Below the pieces are notes generated by a model, which saw nothing but the letters and a program-made list of their open reading frames with translations, did not search any database and was not told the origin of the DNA. A DNA stretch of 64,000 nt, from NCBI RefSeq assembly GCF_028826105.1, contig NZ_JAQGPL010000001.1, positions 5,172,501 to 5,236,500 of the forward strand. The letters are read 5' to 3'. Source of the stretch: Paenibacillus humicola (lineage in GTDB: Bacteria > Bacillota > Bacilli > Paenibacillales > Paenibacillaceae). A program made the translations under genes and the position numbers. Below, piece by piece: positions 8,659-17,194 of the stretch; position 1 is the stretch's first letter; the number at the start of each line of letters is the position of its first letter.

Positions 8659-8960
8659 AAGGCCAGCTCCTCTGGTTGCACCATCTGTAATCGGCGGCGA
8701 CACCGTTCGACAGCCCGTTTGTCGAAAACGCGCCTACGCCTATCTTACCGATTCCCTCTCCGGGGAGCAATGGCAGGCACTGGCCAAAATACGCATCGAA
8801 TTCGATCCCCGGGTTGAACCGGAAAAAAATATTTCGGGACGTTCAACGAATAAGCGAGCCGGGAGAAAAGGAAAAGACTTCCCCACGTTGAAAACGCGAG
8901 GAAGTCCCGATAATCGCTGCTGGAGCGCAGGTTCTCTCAAGATTTATCCGATGATCGTAT
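8659..8960. other. 302-bp gap between kinase and hydrolase genes
   Basis: It holds the terminator of the hydrolase operon (see 8864-8907) and must hold the promoter of the kinase gene, which I cannot place with confidence. A short minus-strand frame at 8740-8940 has no coding features. Confidence 0.5.
8864..8907 (-). terminator. rho-independent terminator
   Basis: Read on the minus strand, GACTTCC pairs with GGAAGTC with an inner CGCGTT/AACGTG stem, followed by TTTTCCTTTT. It ends the dioxygenase-hydrolase operon whose last stop codon is at 8961. Confidence 0.8.
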
Positions 8961-9575
8961 TCAACCGCCCGCGAACCGTTCCCTGAACCACGCGGCCGCC
9001 GCGCCGGTCTCGCCCGCCGTCAGCTGGTGGCCGTGCCGCTCCCAGTGAACGGATACATCGGCTCCTGCATCCGCCAATAGGCGGTGCAGCTCCTCCGTCT
9101 CGCTCACCGGACTAATGGGATCGTTCGTGCCGGCCCCGATCCAAACCGGGACACCGGTTAAGTCGGGGAGCGGCATGCCGCGCAGCGGCACCATCGGGTG
9201 ATGAAGGATCGCCGCCTGGAACGCGTCGGCGAAATGGAACAGCAGGCTGCCGGCGATATTGGCGCCGTTGGAGTAACCGACGGCAACGAACCGGCTGCGG
9301 TCGATCCGGTATTCGTCCGCCGCCTGCCCCAGGAAGCGGTACAGCTCGTGCGTGCGGAATTTTAAGTCCTCCTCGTCGAAGACGCCCTCCGCCAGCCGCC
9401 GGAAAAAGCGCGGCATCCCGTTTTCCGACACATTCCCTCTCACGCTCAGAACGGCCGCGCCCGGCGAGATCCGCTTTGCCAGCGGAAGCAGATCCCGCTC
9501 GGTTCCGCCGGTGCCGTGAAACAGCACCAGCGTCGGCGCGCCGGACCCGTGCCCCGGCTCGAAAAGATGCTTCAT
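8961..9575 (-). CDS. mhqD: MhqD-type alpha/beta hydrolase
   Basis: Start at ATG 9575, overlapping the upstream stop as ATGA; 204 residues, the size of Bacillus subtilis MhqD. The motifs fit a small carboxylesterase: LFHGTGGTERDLL (oxyanion loop), GYSNG with nucleophile Ser102, Asp152 in GTNDPISP and His183 in HGHQLT. In B. subtilis this protein sits with a dioxygenase (MhqE) and is induced by methyl-hydroquinone and catechol through loss of MhqR repression. The same gene order is seen here. The likely role is hydrolysis of ring-cleavage or quinone-adduct products in the cytoplasm; the true substrate is unknown. Confidence 0.85.
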   Translation of the reverse strand: MKHLFEPGHGSGAPTLVLFHGTGGTERDLLPLAKRISPGAAVLSVRGNVSENGMPRFFRRLAEGVFDEEDLKFRTHELYRFLGQAADEYRIDRSRFVAVGYSNGANIAGSLLFHFADAFQAAILHHPMVPLRGMPLPDLTGVPVWIGAGTNDPISPVSETEELHRLLADAGADVSVHWERHGHQLTAGETGAAAAWFRERFAGG

Positions 9576-10522
9576 CGCGATTCCGCCTCCGGCTCGCGAA
9601 CCGCGACCGGCTGCAGATTCGCTTCGATTTCCGCTCGACGGGGCTCGAACCAAGGCGGGAGCATCAAATTCGAACCGAGTGATTCGACGGCTTCGTCGTT
9701 TGCAAATCCCGGCGGATCCGTGGCGATCTCGAACAAAATGCCGCCGCCCTCCCGGAAATAAAGCGCATGAAAATATTGGCGGTCCAAAATTTGCGTCGCA
9801 TGATAGCCGGATTGCTGCACGCGGCTCTGCCACTGCTCGTGCTCGTCGAAATCTTTCGCCCGCCAAGCGATGTGGTGCACCGTTCCCGAACCGCTGGCGC
9901 CCCACTCGGTATTCGCCGCCGGCACGTCGATGAGATTGCCGAGCGGTCCGGATGCCCGGAAGCGGACGTAGCCTGCATCTTCGCCGATCCGTTCGAGGCC
10001 GAGTACGTGCTCGAGCGCTGCCGCCGTTTTGGCGGTATCGACGCTGAGCAGCACGGCGCCGCCGAAGCCTTTGATCGCCTTATCGGTAGGGATGCCGCCG
10101 AACGTCCATTCGCTGGCCGGTCCCTCTTCCCTCTCCACGATTTCGAGGCGCAGCCCCTCGCGGTCCGAAAATTGCAAATACGGTTCGGAGAACCGGACGG
10201 CTTTCGCGGCGGAAAGTCCGAAGCGCGCGAGCCGCTCCTCCCAGAAGCCGAGCGCTCCCGGCGGGACGACGAAGGTGGTGGTGCCCACCTGCCCGCCGCC
10301 GACCCGGCCCCGGCGGGACTCAGGCCACGGAAAGAACGTCATGATCGTGCCCGGATTGCCGGCCCTGTCGCCGAAGTACAGATGATAAACTTCGGGGGCG
10401 TCGAAGTTGACCGTTTTCTTGACGAGCCGAAGTCCCAGAACGCCCGCGTAAAAATCGATATTGGCCTGCGGGTCGCGGGCAAATGCGGTGATGTGGTGGA
10501 TGCCTGCCGTACGCAATGACAT
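9572..10522 (-). CDS. ring-cleaving dioxygenase (MhqA/MhqE/MhqO family)
   Basis: This encodes 316 residues with two VOC/glyoxalase modules. The N-terminal module begins GIHHITAFARDPQANIDFY, then LVKKTVNF and HLYFGD. The C-terminal module has VHHIAWRAKD and ends with ILFEIATDPPGF, which carries the metal-binding Glu. This is the sequence pattern of the extradiol-type dioxygenases controlled by MhqR in Bacillus, which open hydroquinone rings. It is the first gene of a two-gene unit with the MhqD-type hydrolase and lies 92 bp downstream of an MhqR-like operator. Which of the three Bacillus paralogues it matches best needs an alignment. Confidence 0.88.
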   Translation of the reverse strand: MSLRTAGIHHITAFARDPQANIDFYAGVLGLRLVKKTVNFDAPEVYHLYFGDRAGNPGTIMTFFPWPESRRGRVGGGQVGTTTFVVPPGALGFWEERLARFGLSAAKAVRFSEPYLQFSDREGLRLEIVEREEGPASEWTFGGIPTDKAIKGFGGAVLLSVDTAKTAAALEHVLGLERIGEDAGYVRFRASGPLGNLIDVPAANTEWGASGSGTVHHIAWRAKDFDEHEQWQSRVQQSGYHATQILDRQYFHALYFREGGGILFEIATDPPGFANDEAVESLGSNLMLPPWFEPRRAEIEANLQPVAVREPEAESR

Positions 10523-10613
10523 TTGAAATCACTCCTTGGGATTTGACTTAGTTTGGCACTTTGATCTCTCATTCATGAATGCCTTGGGGTTTTTCGTTTA
10601 TCTTGAATATTAA

Positions 10614-10631
10614 TATCTTGAATTAAAGATA
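10614..10631. promoter_or_regulatory. MhqR-type operator
   Basis: TATCTT-GAATTA-AAGATA is an 18-bp inverted repeat. It is very close to the MhqR site of Bacillus (TATCTCGAA-TTCGAGATA type, from memory). A further half site, TTATCTTGAAT, starts near 10599. Its position about 90 bp before the dioxygenase start suits promoter control. Confidence 0.7.
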
Positions 10632-10752
10632 ATTGAAATCAAGCGATTTGTCAACACGTTCTTTCGGCGGCGTACGGCGCTAACGAGCGAGCCGGGAGAT
10701 CAACCGCGGGCCGTTGGCCGCGGACTGCCGCCTATCCGCCTAATGCAAATCG

Positions 10753-10787
10753 AAAAGCCGGCCCGGATCGAACGCCGGCGCCGGCTT
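10753..10787 (-). terminator. terminator of the DoxX gene
   Basis: AAGCCGGC (10755-10762) pairs with GCCGGCTT (10780-10787); on the minus strand the stem runs into TTTT. It sits 27 bp after the DoxX stop codon and separates that gene from the dioxygenase operon. Confidence 0.7.
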
Positions 10788-10813
10788 ATCTTTTTCTTCC
10801 CTCAGGCTTTTTA

Positions 10814-11215
10814 TCACCGAACTGAACGTCCGGATAACAGCCTGCGAAAGCTGTCATTTCTCAGCCACAGCGCTCCCCAGGCCAGCACCGCCAAATAGAC
10901 GGGAAACAGAATGTTCCCGAACAGCGGGGCATCCACGCGAAAATTCGCCGCCATTGCGCCGCCGAAAAAGCCGGTTAACAGCAGCGCGCCCAGAAACGAC
11001 GTCCGGGGGACGGCGAACAGCACGGCCGAAATCAGCGCCAGCACGCCGATAAGCGCGATGTGGTGTTGGGCGAAGCCCAGCTTGAGCGTGCCTTCGACGA
11101 CCGGCTCTGGCTTTATCAATTTGGAGATGCCGTCAAACAGCATAAACAAGATGACGATCGCGCTCATGATCCGTGCCGCCCAAATGCGCCCTTTGGAGCT
11201 ATTCGTTTTATCCAT
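10814..11215 (-). CDS. DoxX-like membrane protein (MhqP-like)
   Basis: This encodes 133 residues with four membrane segments (about 15-33, 52-70, 74-92, 100-118) and the DoxX opening RIMSAIVILFMLFDGISKLI. Family members are quinone- or redox-linked membrane proteins. In B. subtilis a DoxX protein, MhqP, belongs to the same MhqR regulon as the dioxygenase and hydrolase found just downstream here. That neighbourhood supports a role in quinone stress (inference). It has its own terminator. I see no second MhqR-type site upstream, so separate regulation is possible. Confidence 0.8.
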   Translation of the reverse strand: MDKTNSSKGRIWAARIMSAIVILFMLFDGISKLIKPEPVVEGTLKLGFAQHHIALIGVLALISAVLFAVPRTSFLGALLLTGFFGGAMAANFRVDAPLFGNILFPVYLAVLAWGALWLRNDSFRRLLSGRSVR

Positions 11216-11327
11216 TTTCGATCAACCCTTCTTCGCGTTATTATCCGGTTATCCCGGCTTCTATAAAGGCGACGAACCGGCAGAGGTAAAATCGACACGT
11301 CTGCGAAAAAAAATTTTTTTCCGCACC

Positions 11328-11358
11328 TTGATGGTGACGCTGCGTCATTGTTTACAAT
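11328..11358 (+). promoter_or_regulatory. MerR-type promoter with 19-bp spacer
   Basis: -35 TTGATG (11328-11333), exactly 19 bp, then -10 TACAAT (11353-11358). The spacer contains the 13-bp dyad TGACGC-T-GCGTCA (11335-11347), and a second palindrome CATTGT-TT-ACAATG (11346-11359) overlaps the -10. The over-long spacer with a dyad inside is the hallmark of promoters that MerR proteins untwist to activate. It faces the MerR-ankyrin gene whose start is 54 bp downstream. Confidence 0.75.
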
Positions 11359-11411
11359 GAACATATGGGGATCATGGACATGACGACTTTAATGCCAAGG
11401 AGAGGATGCCT

Positions 11412-13109
11412 ATGCCGGAAAGCGACAAGCGGTATTACCGCACCGGAGAATTCGCCGCCATGGCCGGCGTGACCAAGCGGTCCCTCCAGTATTACGACCG
11501 CCTCGGCCTGCTGAAGCCCGGCCGCCGCAGCGATTCGGGCCAGCGCCTTTATGCGGAGGAAGACCTGGTGCGCCTGCAGCAGATCGTGACCTTGAAGTTT
11601 ATCGGCTTCTCGCTGGGGCAAATCCGCAATATTTTCGAAGCGCGCGACATCGATCTGGCGGCGCTTCTGGCCATGCAGCGGGAATGGGTGGAGGCGAAGC
11701 TGCGGCATCTGCGGGCAGCCGCCAAGGCGATCCGGGATGCGCAGCGATTCATCGAGCGTGGGGACGGCTACAAGGCGTCCACTTTCCAAAAAATTATCGA
11801 GGTGATTGAAATGCAGGCAAACCGCAACTGGCTGGACGAATTCATCGATGCAGCCACCTCCGGGCGCGAGCCGGCGGCAAGGGCGATTCTCGCCGCAAAT
11901 CCGGGGCTGCCCGGCGAGAGCATTCACGCCGCCGCCATCGTCGGCGACGTCGAAGCGATCCGCGCCATGCTGAAACGGGATGCGGCGCTGGCCACAAAGC
12001 CCGGCGGTTCGGAACAAGGCGAGCCGATCCTCCTGTTATGCTTCTCCTGTTTCTTGCACGCATCCGAAACCGGCGGGGACCGCTTTACCGAAGCCGCGCG
12101 GCTGCTGCTGGAGCACGGGGCGGACCCGAACGCGTTCATTCCGCAAAAGGACGATCCGTACGAACGGAACCTCAGCGCCCTGTACGGCGCGGTCGGCATC
12201 GCGGGCCATGCCGGCGTGGCGGAGGTGCTGCTCGCGGCGGGCGCGAATCCGAACGACGGCGAATCGATCTACCACGCCACCGAATTTCCCGGCTTTGTTT
12301 GCCTGGATCTGCTGTTTAAATACGGCGGGGACCTCAATGCGACGCCCGCCTTGTTCCACAAGCTCGATCTCGACGACGAAGCCGGCGTCCGATGGTTCAT
12401 GGAGCACGGCGCCGACCCGCTGCAGCTTCTCGGCCCGCTGCGCAATACGCCGCTTCATTGGGCCGTGTACCGCGGACGTTCCGCAGCCATCCTGAAGCTG
12501 CTGCTCGAGCACGGGGCGCCGATCGACGCCCGGCGGGCCGACGGCAAGACGGCGTATAGGCTGGCCGTCCGCTTCGGTCATACCGACGCAGCCGAGCTGC
12601 TGCTCGAACACGGAGCGGATGCCGGACTGGAACCGTCCGACCGGTTCTTCGGCGCCTGCGCTTTGGCGGACGAAGCGGGCGCCCGCGCCGTTCTCGCCGA
12701 AGATGCGTCGCTTGCTGCCGCCTTATCCGGGGAGGCGCAGGAGATGCTGATCGAATTCGTCGATCTCGGCAAAACGGACTCCGTCCGGCTCCTGCTGGAT
12801 CTCGGGTTCGGCCGCCATTCGACAAACATCAGGGAAACGGGCAATGCGCTCCATCACGCCGCCTGGTTCGGCCGGCCCGATCTCGTCCGCCTGCTCATCG
12901 AACGCGGGTTTTCGCTGACGGACAAGAACGAATACGGCGGCACGCCGCTCGGCAGCGCGATCCACGGCTCGATTCACTATAGGCAGGCCGGCGGAAATCA
13001 CGCCGCCGTCGCCCTCGCGCTTCTTCAAGCCGGCGCCGAGGTTCCGCCGAAAGCGGACGGGAGCCGCGAGGTATACGAGGTGCTGCGGCGGCACGGGGCG
13101 TCGGAATAA
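11412..13109 (+). CDS. MerR-family regulator fused to ankyrin repeats
   Basis: Start at ATG 11412, nine bases after AAGGAG; the ATG at 11406 lies too close to that site. 565 residues. Residues about 7-75 are a MerR winged helix (YRTGEFAAMAGVTKRSLQYYDRLGLLKPGRR, broken here for brevity), followed by the dimerisation helix to about residue 120. From about 140 to the end run repeated ankyrin units, e.g. AARLLLEHGADPNAF, VAEVLLAAGANPND, AILKLLLEHGAPIDARRADGKTA and DLVRLLIERGFSLTDKNEYGGTPL. Typical MerR proteins carry small-molecule domains, so an ankyrin sensor suggests that a protein partner is sensed (inference). The promoter at 11328-11358 predicts autoregulation. Confidence 0.88.
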   Translation: MPESDKRYYRTGEFAAMAGVTKRSLQYYDRLGLLKPGRRSDSGQRLYAEEDLVRLQQIVTLKFIGFSLGQIRNIFEARDIDLAALLAMQREWVEAKLRHLRAAAKAIRDAQRFIERGDGYKASTFQKIIEVIEMQANRNWLDEFIDAATSGREPAARAILAANPGLPGESIHAAAIVGDVEAIRAMLKRDAALATKPGGSEQGEPILLLCFSCFLHASETGGDRFTEAARLLLEHGADPNAFIPQKDDPYERNLSALYGAVGIAGHAGVAEVLLAAGANPNDGESIYHATEFPGFVCLDLLFKYGGDLNATPALFHKLDLDDEAGVRWFMEHGADPLQLLGPLRNTPLHWAVYRGRSAAILKLLLEHGAPIDARRADGKTAYRLAVRFGHTDAAELLLEHGADAGLEPSDRFFGACALADEAGARAVLAEDASLAAALSGEAQEMLIEFVDLGKTDSVRLLLDLGFGRHSTNIRETGNALHHAAWFGRPDLVRLLIERGFSLTDKNEYGGTPLGSAIHGSIHYRQAGGNHAAVALALLQAGAEVPPKADGSREVYEVLRRHGASE

Positions 13110-13260
13110 CCGGACGCCTCCCGCAGACATACGTGCCGAACCGGGTTATCCGTCGTCATGATCGTCTGCGAGACGATCGGAACCAAACCTTCGGGTGCGA
13201 GCGTTCCGCGCAGTCGCCTCCGAGCGGGGACAACGAAAAACACGCCCCCCCCCAAACCTC

Positions 13261-13408
13261 TCCGCTCTTGTCCGGGACTGCGAAACCACAAAAAGATTCC
13301 GCTCTTTCCCGGGATTTGCGAGGCCGCAAAAAAATGCCGCTCTTGTCCGAGGCAGCGAGACCGCAAAAAAACGCTCTTGTCCGGGACTGCGAAACCGCAA
13401 AAAAATGC
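13261..13408. repeat. four imperfect 35-39-bp tandem repeats
   Basis: Units start at 13261, 13298, 13337 and 13372. Each has the form (TC)CGCTCTTGTCCGGG followed by ACTGCGAAACCGCAAAAA. The GC-rich half and the A-run alternate, and each unit contains a small TGCGAAACCGCA hairpin. The array lies immediately beyond the iol operon terminator. Confidence 0.85.
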
Positions 13409-13435
13409 CGGCGCCGGTTGAACCGGCGTCGGCAT
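13398..13435 (-). terminator. terminator of the inositol operon
   Basis: On the minus strand ATGCCG-A-CGCCGGTT pairs with AACCGGCG-C-CGGCAT (one mismatch), followed by seven T. It lies 58 bp beyond the iolG stop codon and is the strongest terminator in this half of the window. Confidence 0.92.
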
Positions 13436-13492
13436 CACGATGCGTTTGGCTTGCATGAATCAGGGTTTAACGCACCTCGGATTTTCTCTGTA

Positions 13493-14515
13493 TCAGACGC
13501 CGGCAGCGGCAGCGGCTTCCTCCAGCCGGACCGGGCGTTTCTCCCGCAGCGAGATGCCCGCCGCGTACGCGATCAGCTCGGCCTGGAAGCCGTCGTTCGC
13601 ATCGACCGGCACGGGCGTGCCGTCAGTCACCGCACGCACGAACGCTTCGAGCTCCCGCACGTACGCTTCCTTATAACGCTCCAGGAAGAAATAAAGCGGC
13701 TGGTCGCGGCGCGCCCCGTCCTGCGTGACAATCTCCGCCGTGCTGGGCGTATCGTTCCGGATCGAAATCGTCCCTTCGGAGCCGAACGCCTCGACGCGCT
13801 GGTCGTAATAATGGGCCTGCCGGCTGTTGATCACGACGCCGAGCGCGCCGCTCCTGAATTTCAGCGTCGTAATCGCCGTGTCGATATCGCCGCATTCGGC
13901 GAACACGGGATCGACCAGAACCGTCCCCTGGACGTAAACCTCCTCGACTTCGCTTCCGGTCATAAACCGGGCCAGGTCGAAATCGTGAATCGCCATGTCC
14001 GCGAACAGGCCGCCGGAGCTCTTGATGTAGGCGGCCGGCGGCGGCGCCGGATCGCGCGAGGTGATTTTCAGCATATGCAGGGACCCCGCCCGTCCTTCCC
14101 CGAGCAGCTCGCGGATCCGGCTCATATTGTGGTCGAACCGGCGGTTGAAGCCGAGCTGAAATTTGACCCCGGTATCCAGCAGCAGGCGGCGGATGCGTGC
14201 CGTCTCGGCAACGCTCAGGCTGACCGGCTTCTCGCAGAAAATCGGCTTCCTCGCGCGCACGGCTTCCTCGATGATTTCGACATGGGTATCCGTCGGCGAA
14301 CAGATCAGGACGGCTTCGACGGCCGGATCGGCGAGCAGCTCCCTGTAATCCGCCGTTACCCTGCCGTACCCGCCGGCTTCCGCCCACTCACGGGTCTGTT
14401 CGACGAACGGGTCGGAGATCGCCGCGATTTCCGCGCCGCCAAGCCGCTTCAGGTTCTCGGCGTGAAGCCTGCCGATCCGCCCGGCGCCGATGATGCCCAC
14501 TCCCAGTTTGTGCAT
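13493..14515 (-). CDS. iolG: myo-inositol 2-dehydrogenase
   Basis: This encodes 340 residues of the Gfo/Idh/MocA fold. The NAD-binding motif GVGIIGAGRIGRLHAENL starts at residue 5, catalytic Lys96 is in the EKPVS motif, and the conserved dyad region reads DMAIHDFDLARF near 172-183. It oxidises myo-inositol to scyllo-inosose, the first step of the pathway, in the cytoplasm. It is the last gene of the operon, 43 bp after iolA. The family also includes scyllo-inositol and glucose dehydrogenases, so the exact polyol is inferred from the neighbours. The strong terminator follows. Confidence 0.88.
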   Translation of the reverse strand: MHKLGVGIIGAGRIGRLHAENLKRLGGAEIAAISDPFVEQTREWAEAGGYGRVTADYRELLADPAVEAVLICSPTDTHVEIIEEAVRARKPIFCEKPVSLSVAETARIRRLLLDTGVKFQLGFNRRFDHNMSRIRELLGEGRAGSLHMLKITSRDPAPPPAAYIKSSGGLFADMAIHDFDLARFMTGSEVEEVYVQGTVLVDPVFAECGDIDTAITTLKFRSGALGVVINSRQAHYYDQRVEAFGSEGTISIRNDTPSTAEIVTQDGARRDQPLYFFLERYKEAYVRELEAFVRAVTDGTPVPVDANDGFQAELIAYAAGISLREKRPVRLEEAAAAAGV

Positions 14516-14558
14516 GTCCGTTTACGCTCCTCTTCCATACGTTCGTATAAGACTTTGA

Positions 14559-16013
14559 TTAATAACGGGCAACGACCATTTTTTTGCGGGTATAAAATTC
14601 GACGCCGTCCTTGCCGTTCACGTGCAGATCGCCGTAAAACGATTTTTTATAGCCCGAGAACGGGAAGAAGGCCATCGGCGCGGGAACGCCGACATTAATG
14701 CCGAGCATGCCGGCGTCGATCGTATCGCGGAACTCGCGGACCGCCGCGTTGCTCGTCGTATACAGGCACGCGCCGTTGGCGAATTCCGAGCGGTTGGCGA
14801 TTCCGATCGCGTCCGCCAGGCTGTCCGCCCGCACGATCTGCAGCACCGGAGCGAAAATTTCGTCGTTCCAGATCGTCATGCCCGGCTTCGCGCGATCGAA
14901 AATCGTCGGCCCGAGAAAGCTGCCCGCGCCGGAAGCCGCTGCCGCGGCGCGCCCGTCGAGCACAAGCTCCGCCCCTTCGGCAACTCCTTTCTCGATATAA
15001 CGAATCGTCCGCTCTTTGTGCGATTCGCGAATAACCGGCCCGAGGAAATTGTCCTTCACGCTGCCGTCGCCGATCGTCAGCTCGCCGGCCGCCGCCGCAA
15101 GCCGCTTCACCAGCTCGTCGCCGACCCCGCCTACGGCCACGACGACCGATGCGGCCATGCACCGCTCGCCGGCGGAGCCGAACGCGGCATTGACGATTTC
15201 CTTTACCGTCAGATTCAGATCCGCGTCCGGCAGGACGATCGAATGGTTTTTGGCGCCGCCGAGCGCCTGCACCCTTTTGCCATGGGATGCTGCCGTCTTG
15301 TACACGTATTCCGCTACGGGCTGCGAGCCGACGAAGGAAATCGCCGCAATATCGCGATGCTCCAGCAGACCGTTCACCACGTCGCGGGAGCCGTGCACGA
15401 CGTTAAACACGCCGTCCGGCAGCCCGGCCTCTTTCAGCAGCTCGGCCAGCCGGCAGGCGAGGAGCGGCGTCCGCTCCGACGGCTTCAGCACGAAGGTGTT
15501 GCCGCAGGCGATCGCGAGCGGGAACATCCAGCACGGCACCATCATCGGAAAGTTGAACGGCGTAATGCCGCCGACGACCCCGACCGGGTAGCGGTACATG
15601 CCGGACTCCAGCCCCGTCGCGATGTCCGGCAGCACGTCGCCCATCATGAGCGCCGGCGCCCCAGCCGCGAATTCGACGCATTCGATGCCGCGCTGCACCT
15701 CGCCGTAAGCTTCGGCATAGTTTTTGCCGTTCTCCTTCGTAATGAGGCGCGCCAGCTCATCCCACGCATCGACGAGCAGCTGCTGGAATTTGAACAGGAT
15801 GCGGGCGCGCCGTGGCACCGGTACTCTGCTCCAGTCTTTAAACGCTTCCTTCGCCGCCGCGACCGCGCGGTCGACATCCGCCGCGGCCGACATCGGCACC
15901 CGGGCGATCGTCTCCCCCGTGGCGGGGTTGACGACGATATCCGTCGCGCCTGCGGAAGCTTCCTCCCATTGTCCGCCGATCCAGTTTTGCAAAATCTGTT
16001 CGTTTGCTGCCAT
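14559..16013 (-). CDS. iolA: methylmalonate-semialdehyde dehydrogenase (acylating)
   Basis: Start at ATG 16013; the long open frame upstream of it is out of keeping with the family. 484 residues, the normal size. The aldehyde-dehydrogenase marks are [33 protein letters not shown], the coenzyme-site loop [30 protein letters not shown] and the catalytic Cys in [12 protein letters not shown]. It converts malonate semialdehyde to acetyl-CoA and CO2, the last step of inositol breakdown. The 113-bp gap after iolC contains GC-rich inverted repeats that may trim or attenuate the mRNA. The alternative name is mmsA. Confidence 0.93.
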   Translation of the reverse strand: MAANEQILQNWIGGQWEEASAGATDIVVNPATGETIARVPMSAAADVDRAVAAAKEAFKDWSRVPVPRRARILFKFQQLLVDAWDELARLITKENGKNYAEAYGEVQRGIECVEFAAGAPALMMGDVLPDIATGLESGMYRYPVGVVGGITPFNFPMMVPCWMFPLAIACGNTFVLKPSERTPLLACRLAELLKEAGLPDGVFNVVHGSRDVVNGLLEHRDIAAISFVGSQPVAEYVYKTAASHGKRVQALGGAKNHSIVLPDADLNLTVKEIVNAAFGSAGERCMAASVVVAVGGVGDELVKRLAAAAGELTIGDGSVKDNFLGPVIRESHKERTIRYIEKGVAEGAELVLDGRAAAAASGAGSFLGPTIFDRAKPGMTIWNDEIFAPVLQIVRADSLADAIGIANRSEFANGACLYTTSNAAVREFRDTIDAGMLGINVGVPAPMAFFPFSGYKKSFYGDLHVNGKDGVEFYTRKKMVVARY

Positions 16014-16126
16014 CGTATGACGTCCTTTCAAGGTTAATAATTTCCGTCCCGCAGCGGCTGCTGTCACCCGCACCGCCGCTCCGAGCGGCTTCCGCCATGA
16101 GACGGGCCGCGAAGGGCCCGGCGGCG

Positions 16127-17161
16127 TTAAGCCCGTTCTCCGCCGATCGTCGCGCTGACCTCGCCGGTCCAGGCATGGCTGCCGATAAACGCCTCGATTT
16201 GCGGGAGCGTCGGCATGGCGTCGGAGCAGTTGTGGCTCGAGACGACGATGGAGGCCGCCGCGCTGCCGTATTTCTGGCATTTCTCGATCGGCCAGCCCTG
16301 CATCAGGCCGTAGATGAAGGCGCCGGCAAAGGAGTCTCCCGCCCCGAACGTCTTGATGACGTTGTCCGCCGGGAAGATGCCCGCCTTGTGCCGCTCGCCC
16401 GTATTCGTGAACGCGACGGAGCCGGCGCCTCCGTGCTTGACGACGACCAGCTTCGCCCGGTGATCGAACCAGCGGCGGGCCGTCGCTTCATCGTCCTTTT
16501 CGGCAGGACCCGTCGTCAGCTCCATAATATCGAATTCCTCGCGCCCGCCGATGATGACGTCGCATTTCTCGGCGACAAGATTGCAATAAATCGACGTCTC
16601 TTCCTTCGATTTCCACGTGTAGCCCCGGTAGTCGAGATCGAAAAAAACGACGACGCCGTGCTTGCGCGCAAGGTGCAGCGCCTGAAAGACCGCTTCCCGC
16701 GACGGGCTCTGGGCGAGCGCCGTTCCCGAGATCAGCAGCGCCTTGCTGCCGCGGATATAGTCCTCGTCGATATCCCCCGGCTCCAGCTTCAGGTCCGCCG
16801 CGTTGTCGCGGTACATAAGGATGCTGCAGTCGCTCGGCGACTTGATCTCGGTAAACGCGAGGCCCGACACCGTGCCCGTCATGTCCGTAACCATGCGGCT
16901 CGTGTCGATGCCGTCCTTGCGGAAATAGTTCGTGATAAACCGGCCGAACTGATCGTTCGAAACCCGGCCGAAGAAGCCGGTCTTCGCGCCGAGCCTGGCG
17001 AGCGCGATCGTGATGTTCGCCGGCGAGCCGCCGACATATTTCGTGAAGGTGATCGTCTCCTCCATCGGCCGGTTGATTTCGTTCGCATTCAAATCCATGC
17101 AGGCGCGGCCGAGGCCGATAAAATCCAGCTCTCGCCCCTGCGGAAACTCGATCGTAAACAT
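16127..17161 (-). CDS. iolC: 5-dehydro-2-deoxygluconokinase
   Basis: This encodes 344 residues of the PfkB/ribokinase fold. The N-terminal signature [19 protein letters not shown] and the sugar site [17 protein letters not shown] are typical of IolC; the ATP and anion-hole motif with catalytic Asp is [16 protein letters not shown]. It phosphorylates 2-deoxy-5-keto-gluconate at C6. The product needs the aldolase IolJ to be split, and no iolJ is found in this window. It is 33 bp downstream of iolB. Bacterial homologues sometimes carry a fused aldolase domain; this copy does not. Confidence 0.93.
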   Translation of the reverse strand: MFTIEFPQGRELDFIGLGRACMDLNANEINRPMEETITFTKYVGGSPANITIALARLGAKTGFFGRVSNDQFGRFITNYFRKDGIDTSRMVTDMTGTVSGLAFTEIKSPSDCSILMYRDNAADLKLEPGDIDEDYIRGSKALLISGTALAQSPSREAVFQALHLARKHGVVVFFDLDYRGYTWKSKEETSIYCNLVAEKCDVIIGGREEFDIMELTTGPAEKDDEATARRWFDHRAKLVVVKHGGAGSVAFTNTGERHKAGIFPADNVIKTFGAGDSFAGAFIYGLMQGWPIEKCQKYGSAAASIVVSSHNCSDAMPTLPQIEAFIGSHAWTGEVSATIGGERA

Positions 17162-17194
17162 CGCATCCGTCCTCCCGGCGGCATGGGGACCGCA

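Larger units (their letters stand above)
13110..13492. other. 383-bp gap between convergent genes, tandem repeats
   Basis: The gap lies between the MerR-ankyrin gene (+) and the inositol operon end (-). It holds four tandem repeats and the operon terminator, both listed separately. No coding sequence is supported. Confidence 0.6.

Noticed and set aside
16014..16126. Second promoter between iolC and iolA
   Set aside because: Only GC-rich inverted repeats were found, with no -35/-10 pair; more likely mRNA structure.
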